From NCBI GenBank assembly GCA_001953115.1, contig LSSL01002588.1, positions 1 through 25,194 of the forward strand: a stretch of DNA of 25,194 nucleotides, given 5' to 3'. Below are positions 1 through 9,000 of the stretch, one piece after another. The stretch is from Smittium mucronatum. Taxonomy: Eukaryota; Kickxellomycota; Harpellomycetes; Harpellales; Legeriomycetaceae. The translations under genes and the position numbers were made by a program. The notes under the pieces are model-generated. The model had not been told where the DNA came from, did not search any database, and worked only from the letters and a program-made list of their open reading frames with translations. How positions within the stretch are numbered: the first letter of the stretch is position 1; each line of letters opens with the position of its first letter.

Positions 1-80
1 TGTGAAATTTTAGTCTAGTGTACTTCGAAAAGTACACTATTAAGCCCCTAAACCACGGCAAGGTATTTCACTCTTAGGGG
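1..80 (-). mobile_element. 5' end of ribozyme-headed retroposon, copy 1 (runs off the window)
   Basis: On the minus strand this segment matches the first ~80 bases of the repeats starting at 3258 and 17343. They share CCCCTAAGA, the block GTGGTTTAGGGGCTTA, a TAGTGTAC hairpin and AAAATTTCA. Similarity to the other copies stops just beyond the CCCC at 80-77 (the bases at 81-90 differ), so 80 is taken as the element's 5' end. The body lies beyond base 1 and cannot be seen. It is in opposite orientation to copy 2, so the two copies bracket the PIG-P gene. Confidence 0.8.
2..80 (-). ncRNA. HDV-like self-cleaving ribozyme candidate, copy 1
   Basis: Read 5'->3' on the minus strand: P1 CCCCTAA (80-74), GA linker, P2 GTGAAAT (71-65), P3 ACC (64-62), a 7-nt loop TTGCCGT, P3' GGT (54-52), P1' TTAGGGG (51-45), CTTAA, then a perfect 10-bp P4 hairpin (39-16) closed by a TTCG tetraloop. 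Next comes the junction GACTAAA (15-9) and P2' ATTTCAC (8-2). All seven P1, three P3, ten P4 and seven P2 pairs are Watson-Crick. The order of strands is the nested double pseudoknot of HDV ribozymes, and CTAA matches the J4/2 motif that carries their catalytic C (here base 13). Departures from HDV are a C instead of the usual 5' G, and no separate GG after P1' to form P1.1 with the CC of the P3 loop. The pairing is seen in the sequence; cleavage activity is inferred. Confidence 0.6.
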
Positions 81-370
81 ATGCAACTGGAATGAAAGAT
101 TTTTTGTAGTCTGAAATCCACACCACTAAAATTGTATAACCCAAATACAATACTTTGTGGGTCATGTCAATGTGTACATTTCGATAAATTAAAAAATATT
201 TTATAAGCTTTTTGGATCTTAAAAAAATTTCATTAAATTTTTATTCTATATTGAATTCCAAAAAATATGGGTTTTCATGATCAGAATAAGACTTCAAAGT
301 TCAGAATTATGTTATATTGTTAACTTTAACATCAGATGATTTTCTTTTTTTTCCTTATAATTCCTATTGC

Positions 371-726
371 TTAATATATTTTGTGGTATTCAATATCTAT
401 TCCTCTTTCAAACAAAGTTATTTTGATATGGATTGGCTTTTTAGATACATTATTATAGACAATTTCTGTAGCTAATAAAATATCTCCATCCTTTCTTCAT
501 TTCCACACTCTTCTGCGTGATCAAACTGAAAATATGTTCTGTACTTGTCAAAATTGTGGGTTTTTTCAATTTTCACAAAATCTTGGCAAAAAAAATTCTT
601 TTTATAATAGCAGTAGTATTAAGTCGTAGGGCGGAATTTTAGCACGATTCTTCTTTTATATTCCATTTTTTTTCCAATACAATTTGCTGTTTCAGAGTTA
701 AAATCAGGAAAACTCGTTGAATTCAT
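371..726 (-). pseudogene. Decayed ORF, possibly from a zinc-finger transposase
   Basis: On the minus strand an ATG at 726-724 opens a frame of mixed composition that includes KKMEYKRRIVLKFRP. It meets one TAA at 621-619, then continues in the same frame for about 48 more codons (FVKIEKTHNFDKY, then FDHAEECGNEERMEI). Near 480-485 the coding signal moves to another frame, reading LLATEIVYNNVSKKPIHIK and ending at TAA 373-371. One stop and one frameshift suggest a recently decayed or badly read gene. Two cysteines eight residues apart (YYC...FFC) followed by a His/Cys-containing segment loosely recall FLYWCH-type zinc fingers of MULE transposases, but that is a weak inference. I do not recognise the family. 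The alternative is a real spliced gene, but I found no GT-AG pair that removes the stop. Confidence 0.4.
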
Positions 727-1775
727 TTTAAAAGTAGTTATAATAAAATATAATAATTAGCTTTAATAAAGTAAAACTAACACTCCGTTTTTTGAAATGA
801 TATCACAATTATAAATTATGGTTTATTTTATTGTCAATTTAATCAATATACTCAAGTAATATATATAATATATATAAATGAATGCTCATAATCTTTAAAC
901 AGTTTTTATTTGTTGGATTTAAAAAAAACTTAACGTAGACATACAATTTAAAAAATGCATTATTTTGATGATTGTCGCAAGATTTTGAAGATATGAAGTG
1001 TAGGGGGATTCTTATGGGGGGGATATAGTTATTAAAATTCATGATAAAAAAAAATAAAGAAATATAGTTATAACTTTGGATAATAGTTTGAGATTTTGTA
1101 TTGGGAGATCGATTTTATTTAGATAAAATATCTTCAACCGTTATTTCGTCCTATACTCCCAAATTTTTTCGAGAGCTAAATACTAATTGGTCTGACCATT
1201 TCCATTCGATATCATTAAATTGGCCAAATAAATAATATTTTTATTGCATGAAGATTATTTGCCAATTCAATATCGTCAACCCTGGAAAATTAAAACATAT
1301 TTTTCTAGATATTCTTATTTGCTACAATTTAGAGAGACCCTTTATACAGAAAATTTATTTTACCAATAATATAAGATTTCATTATGACTAAAACTATAGC
1401 AAAATTATTATTCGCTCTATAATAATAAAACCCACCTTATGCGACCAATATAGAGCTGGGTTTAAATTTAACGAGCCCTGGGCACTATCTTTCTTGAAAG
1501 TCTCAAATTAATAATCCAATTCCCAATAAATCTTAAAAATCAAATTTCCTAAATAACTCTAAAATCTTAGAATTCCTAAAATTAGGAAGCAGTGAAATAA
1601 AAGTTATATTCCCCTTTAATGACCGGCAAATTTTGGATTCTGAGTAACACAAGTAAGCCTGTCATATATTGTTTTAATCGTTTTCAAAAATGTCAATTCT
1701 ATTTCGAAAGATTTTGACTATGTATCCTTTAAATTTATTTTATAATTTTCTTTTTAATAAAGAAAAGGAACTAAA
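727..1775. other. AT-rich intergenic stretch, no assignable gene
   Basis: This lies between the decayed ORF and the PIG-P gene. Short coding-like runs occur on the minus strand near 1100-1300 (YYLFGQFNDIEWKWSDQ, interrupted by stops) and on both strands near 1420-1510. None has a start codon and a clear end. They could be further fragments of the element decaying at 371-726. No promoter element can be called with confidence upstream of the PIG-P start codon. Confidence 0.4.
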
Positions 1776-2622
1776 ATGGATGTTGTTTCGAAAAATCCAG
1801 AAGTGAGATTAAGAAATAACTTAAGACCTTTAAATGATCAAAGGTTTGATCCTTATGTATCTAATTCCATCGGTAATAAAGATCCAAGAGCTAAATTTCA
1901 GACCGAGACAGCCAAAAAAATGTAATAATAGCCTTATAAAACTTCTTCGATTATTCAAATTCCTTAACTCGTTTTAAACAAAAATTATTTCATACAAATT
2001 TCTCCCCTGCTTAATTTTATTTTCTTTTAAAAGCAATGAAGATGATTTGAAACAGACTGAATTAGAGTACTCCTCAAAAGCACCTTCTTATGAATATTAT
2101 GGATTTGTGTTTTATCTTGTATCATTTGCATTTTTCGGTAATTTTTTATTTTCTCGCTATTCAATTTCACATATATTTTTTAAAAAAATTAAATTTCACT
2201 TTTTTCTTTATTGTTAAAATTTATCCTAAAATATAAGGGATGTACCTCATGTGGGCATATTTACCTGACAGAATTCTGAATTCTCTTGGGATAACTTACT
2301 ACCCAGATAGATATTGGGCACTTGCGATCCCTGCCTGGACATTTATGCTCTCACTTTTCATTTACTTCTTTTATTTCTGCTATATTCTTATGTGCGTCGA
2401 GCCATTGGGCTCTAAAGGAAACTTTACAGGTAATGAAAAAAGCTATATGAATTATAATTTTATATTTATGTTCAAGGATTGTATTTTTATTTTTTCCCAG
2501 ATGACTATTCTAGATTGCGCCCAGATGTTCCTTTATCCAATTTTCATGTTAGAGAGCTTGGTGGAATTCCTGAGATATCAGACTTGCCTATAGAGATTGT
2601 TAATTATTGTCTATATTCATGA
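1776..2622 (+). CDS. PIGP: PIG-P: GPI-GlcNAc transferase subunit P, four exons
   Basis: This is a subunit of the ER-membrane complex that transfers GlcNAc from UDP-GlcNAc to phosphatidylinositol, the first step of GPI-anchor synthesis. Exons are 1776-1921, 2034-2137, 2238-2429 and 2501-2622. Introns of 112, 100 and 71 bp all run GTAAT...AG and all preserve the frame, giving 187 residues. Residues 1-67 are a polar N-terminus. The PIG-P domain starts at SYEYYGFVFYLVSF (67-80, first membrane span), continues through MWAYLPDRILNSLGITYYP (88-106) and YWALAIPAW (109-117, second span), and ends with the family's C-terminal GGIPEISDLP segment. The length is near that of other family members. The ATG at 1776 is the only start found in exon 1, and the frame is open from it to the first donor. 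The function rests on strong motif matches across exons 2-4. The N-terminal 60 residues are not diagnostic. Confidence 0.92.
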
Positions 2623-3257
2623 TACTGTCTTTCTGAATCAATCCTTAAGACTATTCTAATAATGCTTAAAAGTTTCTTCATATTAAGTTGGGGATTTATG
2701 CCTAAACTATGGAAAGCTGTTGCATGTAAATCTGGTATCCAATCAATATACCCAATATTTTTACATCAGTTTCACATCAGTTTCCTTCAAGATCATATTT
2801 AATGTCCAATTCAACTTACTCTATAAATCACATAGCTCTGTGGAATTCTATTTATTTTTCATCTTTTTCTCATAACTTTTCCTTAAACTTGTATAAAATC
2901 CCAACTCTCAATTATCTTATTTCCAATAATATATCCCAAATTTTTGAGAGATTACGTTTTCAAGTCATTATTTTCCATTTTTTTCTCGAAGATCATTTTC
3001 TGAGGTTAATATCTGCAATGTGTTTGACATGTAAACCCATTTATTTTGCAAATTCGGATTCAAATTTCCACTTAATCCGGTCAAGCTATAATAGTGAAAA
3101 TATTTGCCTTTTTACAATATGATTTTTTTTAAATATTTTTTCAGTAGGTTATTTTTATAGCTATAATTCAAATATAAGTATTATATTAAACTTTAAGTTA
3201 AATGCTATAAATTTTTGAAAAAACCTTATTCATTTAATGCTTCTATGTAAAATGGGA
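2623..3257. other. Region between PIG-P and repeat copy 2, no firm gene
   Basis: A 106-codon plus-strand ORF at 2802-3122 is rich in F, S, N and I, as expected of chance ORFs in T-rich DNA, and resembles no family I know. On the minus strand a frame ending in TAA at 2606-2604 reads DLHATAFHSLGINPQLNMKK and onward, with more varied composition. It would overlap the last 19 bases of PIG-P and could be the last exon of a convergent gene, with a TACCAG acceptor near 2745. I could not join it to an upstream exon in a consistent phase. Confidence 0.3.
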
Positions 3258-3336
3258 CTCCTAAGAGTGAAATGTCTTTCCGTGGTTTAGGGGCTTAATA
3301 GTGAACTTTTTTAAGTACACTAAACTAAAATTTCAA
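3258..3336 (+). ncRNA. HDV-like ribozyme candidate, copy 2 (slightly decayed)
   Basis: This is the same fold as copy 1: P1 CTCCTAA (3258-3264) with TTAGGGG (3287-3293, one T-G wobble), P2 GTGAAAT (3267-3273) with ATTTCA (3330-3335, six pairs), and P3 GTC/GGT (wobbles) around a TTTCCGT loop. P4 is 3299-3322 with one A-A mismatch and a TTTT loop in place of TTCG. The J4/2 junction is AACTAAA, with the CTAA motif kept and the candidate catalytic C at 3325. Overall pairing survives but is weaker than in copy 1, as expected for an ageing copy. Confidence 0.5.
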
Positions 3337-3874
3337 CCAGCTTTGTACTGTTATTGGTTGGGAGTTGTGGAGACAGCTGACAGTGATTCCAGAGGAAATC
3401 ATCTTGAAACAGGAGAAACCGGTCGTTTAGCACAGCATAGAAATTTTTCAGTGACAAAAGTCCTGTGTTCAAGAGTCAAATGAATCTCAGCGTCTAAAAT
3501 TTACTTGAAAAAGACCCATGATGATCAATCCCACGTTTGGTTAGGAGCTTATATTTATTAAATTTGTTAGAGATAGGGTCTGAACAGGAGCTCAATAGTT
3601 TTAATGAAATATTGTTCATTTGCAAAGAGCTTAATTCATGATTACATTAACCTAAGGCATTCGGCCGGGATGAAGCAATGTTAGGTTAATGAGGTCTTTC
3701 ATTTGGTAGATTATACGTTGTTTCCATATACACACATCCAGTAATCCGAAAAGCAGATTATTGCATTTGGGGTAATAACATTTTCTATATGCCTTTTTCT
3801 TTTTTATACATTTTTTACACTAGTTTCGAATGACGCTGTCTTGCAATAGAATTCCGAGATACAAAAAAAAAAAA
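3258..3874 (+). mobile_element. Ribozyme-headed non-autonomous retroposon, copy 2 (complete)
   Basis: This segment aligns over its whole length with 17343-17966. It starts CTCCTAAGAGTGAAAT, shares blocks such as GATCAATCCCACGT (3523-3536), CAAAGAGCTTAATTC and AATTCCGAGATAC, and ends in an A12 run at 3863-3874. A fixed 5' end plus 3' poly(A) is the hallmark of target-primed retroposition. The body has no credible ORF: a 60-codon frame at 3301-3483 is not open in the other copy, so it is not a conserved protein. By eye the two copies have diverged substantially, so both are old. I could not find a target-site duplication. Mobilisation in trans by a LINE is inferred. Confidence 0.75.
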
Positions 3875-4908
3875 GTACAATCGAGGATCTAACTTTATAT
3901 TTTCGCTATTACTAAAATTTCAGATTTCCGTGCATAATTTTATATGTAAAAATCAGAGATAGTGTTTTTTAAACGATTTAAACAAAAATTAAGGTATTTT
4001 TTTGGGTATAAAATCAATAGTTTAGTTACATATAATTTTATTTGAACCATAACGAGGAGAGACAGCAAAATTATCAACATAGTTATTGTAGAAACAAGTT
4101 CTTTTGAAATCTCCTATCAAAGTATACCATAAAATAAAGTATTTTATTTAAGAATTATATGATCACTTGATTTTAAATCATTTTTAATTTTAGAACATTT
4201 AAAATTGATTTAACTTTAGAAAATGAATCCCGTTTATATATTAGAATAATATATATTAAATCTTTCTTGCCCAAAATTTTTTCTCGTTCCCACTTGTGTA
4301 TATTACTATTTCAATCGGAAATAATTGTTAATCAGTTCAGAAATACACAAATTATATTAGTATAATGATAACATTGAAAAAAAAAGTCATTTTTTGTAGA
4401 ATGGTCCTGAAAGGACAAAACTTTTGGGTTATCTTAGTTATTAAGTGGTCAAAAATGTGGAATTTTATGGGAAATATATTTGTTATGCACAAATAGCCTA
4501 ACTAGCATTTTTAATTAATTAATTTATCTATTACTCAAAATTACAACTAAAATCCATAAGATAACTAATAATATCATAGTAGTAATAGAAAGCTGAAAGG
4601 ATAATGAACTTTTGAAGCAAAATAGATAATAAATCAGAATTAAAATGTATAGGAATTCATCAAAAAATTTTCATGAGATATTTAAATATTGTAAAAAATA
4701 AACTGAAAAAATTAGAAAGGGCCATTCGCCAATTTTACTAAGATTCAGAGATCTATTATACACTCATTATTTCCTCAATGACATATTTTTATAATATATA
4801 TCGAGTTTATATATTTTCGTTTTTTTATCCATTTCTTATTCCGCTTAAAAATCATTTAAAATAGTACCTATTATCTAGCCAAATCAAAAAGAAAAAAAAA
4901 ACCGATTA
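3875..4908. other. AT-rich intergenic stretch, no assignable gene
   Basis: I see no gene. The only coding-like piece is a 31-codon plus-strand frame starting at the ATG near 4401 (MVLKGQNFWVILVIKWSK) and ending at a TAG near 4496. Nothing around it extends the frame, so it may be a fragment of a decayed mobile element or chance. The 3' flank of the 4947-9000 gene falls at the right-hand end. Confidence 0.4.
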
Positions 4909-4914
4909 TTTATT
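4909..4914 (-). terminator. Possible poly(A) signal AATAAA of the secreted-protein gene
   Basis: On the minus strand AATAAA lies about 33 bases past the TAA stop of the gene ending at 4947, a typical distance for a cleavage/polyadenylation signal. AATAAA arises often by chance in DNA this rich in A and T, so position is the main support. Confidence 0.35.
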
Positions 4915-4946
4915 CAATAAAGCTCATGTATAAAAAAAGCTATTTT

Positions 4947-7900
4947 TTAATGACTCCAAATACGAGAAGGGTCGTTATATTCATCATTTATGTTAACAAC
5001 ATTGATTTTTGAATAAATAAAAGGATCTTTGTTGATTCTGGATTGCCTTTGGGTTTTTTGAATAGTACTAAACCCCATCATGTTAGAATTCATTTGTAAT
5101 GACTTTGGCGAATCACTTAATGTATGATCTCCCATTATATCTGTTGAATCAGAATCATATTTATAAGCATCTTCTTCAGCTAAATCGCTAAGAATATTAT
5201 CATCTTTATGTTTTATCTTTACAACACTTTTAAGAGATTCTGGTTCATCCAGCGAATCGGATAGGTCAGTATACATGCTATTCGAATCAAGCTCTGAGAA
5301 CTCTAGGGATTTATTGTGATATGTTTCTTGTACTATAGAATCGGTTTGAGTTTGATCCAAAGTAGGATTTGATAAATATAGTTGTTCTATGCTTATTGAG
5401 TATTCGTGGTCTTTTAACTCTCCACCACTATTTATTACATTGTTGACCCCCCGGTAGCCTAAAAATGATTCAACATTTATCTCTGTTGTGTGCCCATAGT
5501 CAACCACAATCTCAGAGTTGTCATTGTATGGATCAATGAGTTGAGTGGTGGCAGTCATTTCAACTGTACTGCCGTCACTTTTAATATCAGATTCAATATG
5601 AAATTCTCCATATATGTCGCTTTCCCTATTATTAACTCCAGATGTGGAGTCTTGAGCACCAAATTCTGTTTTTAAAGATATAGATGTAAAGCTTTTCTGA
5701 AATTTCGATAGTTCCAGAGGTTCAGCTTCAAGAATATAGTCATCATCATAAATATCTAATTCTGTTTCATCCTCTGTATAAAATCCATGTGATAAGTTGA
5801 CTTCAAGAGGTATTTGATAATAGAAATCATCTTCATCAATGGATAAATCAAATTCCTGAATTGCGGAGAAATCGGATTCTGTACTATTTTCAATTTCAGA
5901 AAGAATTTCAGAAACTGAACTTGATAAATATTGATTGCCTATGTAGGCTTGAGATGAAGAATCATATTCATCATAACTTGTGCTGAATTCTAATTGATTT
6001 TGTCTTTCAGTATCATAAAATCTTTCTATAATTTCACTCTCATCGTTTTTTAATCCTTCTGATATTTCAAATAGATATTTCTGCTCTTCAGTGTTTAATA
6101 AATATTTATTATTTATATATACTTCATCTGGTAAAGATGATGAATCACATTCGTCAACTATGTCCTCTTTTGACTTTTCTTCTAACTCCATGTCAAAAAC
6201 TATGGAATCCTCATCTAAACTTTTGGAAAGGCCAAGAAGTGAATTGGAATGGCTTATAACATATTGTGTTCGAGTCTTGCATTTTGAGATTTCATCGGTT
6301 GTATTATCACTATCACAGGAGATTAAGGAGGGAGTTTCATCTTCAGAAATTTCAAGTAAATCTTGATCCAAAAAGAAGGAATCCAAAGAAGGATATAATT
6401 TTGTGTTTTCTCCGAATACTATTGGTTCATTTGTTGATGTCATAAACACACTGAAACTAAAGTCTAATATAAGGTGTAAATTTTTGACAAATGTCAATTT
6501 TTAAAGTTTTACTCCTAAGTTAAATTTGGTTAAAAAAATATTATCAATTACCTGAATTTTTTTTACTAGTATCGTCATCGCTATATTCATAAACATCGAT
6601 TCTATTTGTTGTAAAATACTCATTGCTGTCAACTGAAATATTTTGATTTGACTCTTCCAAATCATAAACATCAGTATTAAGACTTGAATCAGTCAAGTAA
6701 TCTTCTTTCGTTTCATAATTTGTGTATCTGCTTTTTGAATAAAAGCTCTCAAAATCGGTGGCTTTTAACGAAAATAAACTTATAATTTCTTCACTCATTG
6801 ATTGCATTGATTTTACAGTACCAATCGATTCGTATTTAATCACACTTTCATTTTGTATTGATGGGATTTCGGTCGTGGATTCATATCCACCCGTTTTTGT
6901 GACTGTGTTTAATTTTTCAGATGATTTAAGGGTTTCTGAGGTGATTTGAACTTCGATTTCACTTTTAAAGGTTGAATAAGAACTACCTTTAATAAAATCT
7001 GATGATTCAGGCGCGGTATAATAAGTATCATAGTTATATACGCATGAGGTTTCGTGGATATGGCCACCTTTTACAGTTGAATTTTTTTCAAATTTCATCA
7101 TAAGTTCATCTCTATTTTCATCCTCATCCTCATAAAAGTCAAAGTCAAAATCAAAACCTTCATCTTCATCATATCCACCAACAAACAAGATGGATGATTC
7201 TGTACTGTAATCTGATGAACCATCATATTCACTCATTGTAGTACGGATACCCTTTTCAAGCCCACCTGCAAATCCAAACAACAAGTTTTTACGGTAACCA
7301 TCTTCAGAGCTAAAATTTGAACCACTTACTGTCACTGATAAATCTGATCCTATTGTAGCATTGGATATTGAATCAGGAGATTTTTCGATACCATCAAAAA
7401 GACTCGTATCATTTTTCTCAGATACTAGCTCTTTGTTTAGCCATACTTCTTTAGATGTAGGTTGGATAAAGTTGTATGTATGCGTATGACTTTTTATGGG
7501 CGTGGCTTTAATTTCTTTGTTATACTGCTCTTCGCCCTTTTCCAAGTATTTAGATTTTTCGGTTTCATAAAAAGAATCTATTGCGCTTCTATAATTTACT
7601 TTGATAACTTTTGATCCCATTTGAGTTTTCTCACAGGTACAGGGGGATTCCGAGTCGATATAAGTTGAATTTTCGTCGTCTTCAATGCAGCTTCCATCAT
7701 TTTCCAAGGACTCGTCGTTATAATTATATTCAAAATTCATCTCAGCTACCATATCTGATGCTGTACTAAAATAATCATAATTTGACATCTCTTCGTCATA
7801 GGAGTTCGTTTTGCTATAAGTATGATGTCCATACTTAAAAAATCCAGTTTTTACGAAGTTAGCATTAACATCAAAATCCTCAGAAGTTTCTTCCCATATA

Positions 7901-9000
7901 AACGTTTCATAATCATCATTGTAAGAGGGGTTTGATATCATTGGATGTCCATAAGACTCATGATCATGATTTACAAAATTCTCGAAGGATTGATACTGGT
8001 ATATTGGTTCTGTAGAAACATCAGTATTAAAAACATGTTTATTTTCATAGACATTTATTGTTTTGGTGCTAGTTTCTTGTATTTCTATTAACTTAATCCT
8101 TTCCACAGTTTTGTATTTTTCTACCTCATTGATGGGGTTTATTAATTTTCTTTGGGGGTAATGATCATATTTTGTTGTTGATTTATGAATATTTGTACAA
8201 TCACAAGTTTTCATTAGATTGAAATTTTCAAGGTCTATATTATTTTGCATAAATTTTCCTTCGCTCTCCGAGTCTTTATCAAAATTGTTATCATCGAAAC
8301 CCACTGTTTTATATTGAACAGGGGAAATTTTATCAGGAAAACCTGATGTTTTTTCTCCATAGTAGGATCCTGTATTAAGGGAAGTCTGACTTCGACATTT
8401 ATAAACTTTTCCGTTTTTCGTACATAAATTTTTGAGTTTTTTTTTTGGAAAATATTCATCTTCAAATGGCGTATAATGGTTTATAACAGGAATATATGTT
8501 GGCTCTTGATTAATACCACTTTCTCTTTGATCAGGTCTTATCTCGAAATCGAAATCGAAATCGAAATCGTACGTGTTGTAAACTTTGTCTTGTTGCGCTG
8601 GGGGTTTGAAGGTACTTTGATTGGGCTTATCATTATTTATATAATCATAAAAATAAGTGCTTTCATAGTAATCAGAGTAATTCTCATCTTGTTGTTCTGA
8701 TAATTCATCATTTTGAAGGATTGAATAATTATTCGTTGCAATATCAACATAGTATTTTGGGTCCGTAGTGGGTATGGACTCATCTATCACTTTAAACTCA
8801 GAACCATCACGATTTTTTTTTGTAATATATGTTTTTTCTGGAGATGGGTCTAAGGTGTGTAACGCATTAGCTCTGTTGCCAGAAAAGATAGTACCAGTAA
8901 ATTTATCGCAAAGTGTAACAAATACAGTCTCAGTTACAATTTTTGAGTTTGTCAAAGGAAATAAAATCGACAGGACGAAATAAGTGGGAGTGAGCTTCAT
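4947..9000 (-). CDS. Large secreted acidic Ser/Asp/Glu-rich protein, two exons, function unknown
   Basis: Exon 1 is 9000-6552 and exon 2 is 6463-4947, giving 1321 residues. The ATG at 9000-8998 begins MKLTPTYFVLSILFPLTNS, a basic then hydrophobic N-terminus typical of a signal peptide. The next residues (TETVFVTLCDK) recall the Thr/Val-rich starts of some fungal wall proteins, but only loosely. The chain is dominated by S, E, D, T, N and Y. It has two Asp-Phe repeats: YDFDFDFDFE at about residues 142-151 and FDFDFDFYEDEDE at about 615-627. Cysteines are few and partly paired (CDC near 268, CTC near 459). I see no further membrane span, GPI-attachment signal or known catalytic domain. The second half is an almost uniform Asp/Glu/Ser-rich tail, probably disordered. 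Without splicing, exon 2 would have no ATG at its start, and a stop lies directly upstream (6503-6501), so the two frames belong to one gene. A secreted surface or wall protein is a plausible inference only. Confidence 0.85.
6464..6551 (-). other. Intron joining the two exons of the secreted-protein gene
   Basis: On the minus strand CAG|GTAATT at 6552/6551 is the donor and ATATTAG| at 6465-6464 the acceptor, giving 88 bases. The G left by exon 1 plus AC from exon 2 forms an Asp codon. Two other nearby AGs (after TTTAG and TTTCAG) would break the frame. Retaining the intron gives a TGA two codons after the donor. Confidence 0.85.
8545..8568 (-). repeat. (GATTTC)4 hexanucleotide repeat inside the secreted-protein gene
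   Basis: Four perfect GAAATC units on the plus strand encode Asp-Phe four times on the minus strand. A second, imperfect Asp-Phe run is encoded at about 7136-7156 with varied codons. The perfect copy is therefore younger or recently expanded and could vary in length between strains. Confidence 0.9.

Noticed and set aside
839..1042. 67-codon minus-strand ORF
   Set aside because: The first codon is not ATG, the C-terminus derives from a TA-rich simple stretch, and no family features are present.
2802..3122. 106-codon plus-strand ORF
   Set aside because: Its F/S/N/I-rich composition matches chance translation of T-rich DNA, with no motif and no neighbouring support.
3258..3336. Hammerhead ribozyme as an explanation of the repeat's 5' fold
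   Set aside because: The required CTGANGA and GAAA core segments flanking a stem are absent in all three copies. The strand order fits an HDV-like fold instead.
3427..3475. A tRNA gene in the repeat body
   Set aside because: Box-like motifs are present, but no cloverleaf with acceptor and anticodon stems could be formed, so it is not called as a tRNA.
3301..3483. 60-codon ORF in repeat copy 2, and a 66-codon minus-strand ORF at 17433-17633 in copy 3
   Set aside because: They are on opposite strands of the same repeat, and neither frame is open in the other copy, so neither is a conserved protein of the element.
5490..6366. Plus-strand ORFs of 61 and 91 codons at 5490-5675 and 6091-6366
   Set aside because: They lie antisense to exon 2 of the secreted-protein gene and have the Ser/Phe-rich composition expected from reversing its Asp/Glu/Ser codons.
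8235..8983. ORFs at 8235-8465 (minus), 8476-8700 (plus) and 8768-8983 (plus)
   Set aside because: All overlap exon 1 of the secreted-protein gene in other frames. The EIEIEI run in one is the reverse reading of the GATTTC repeat.
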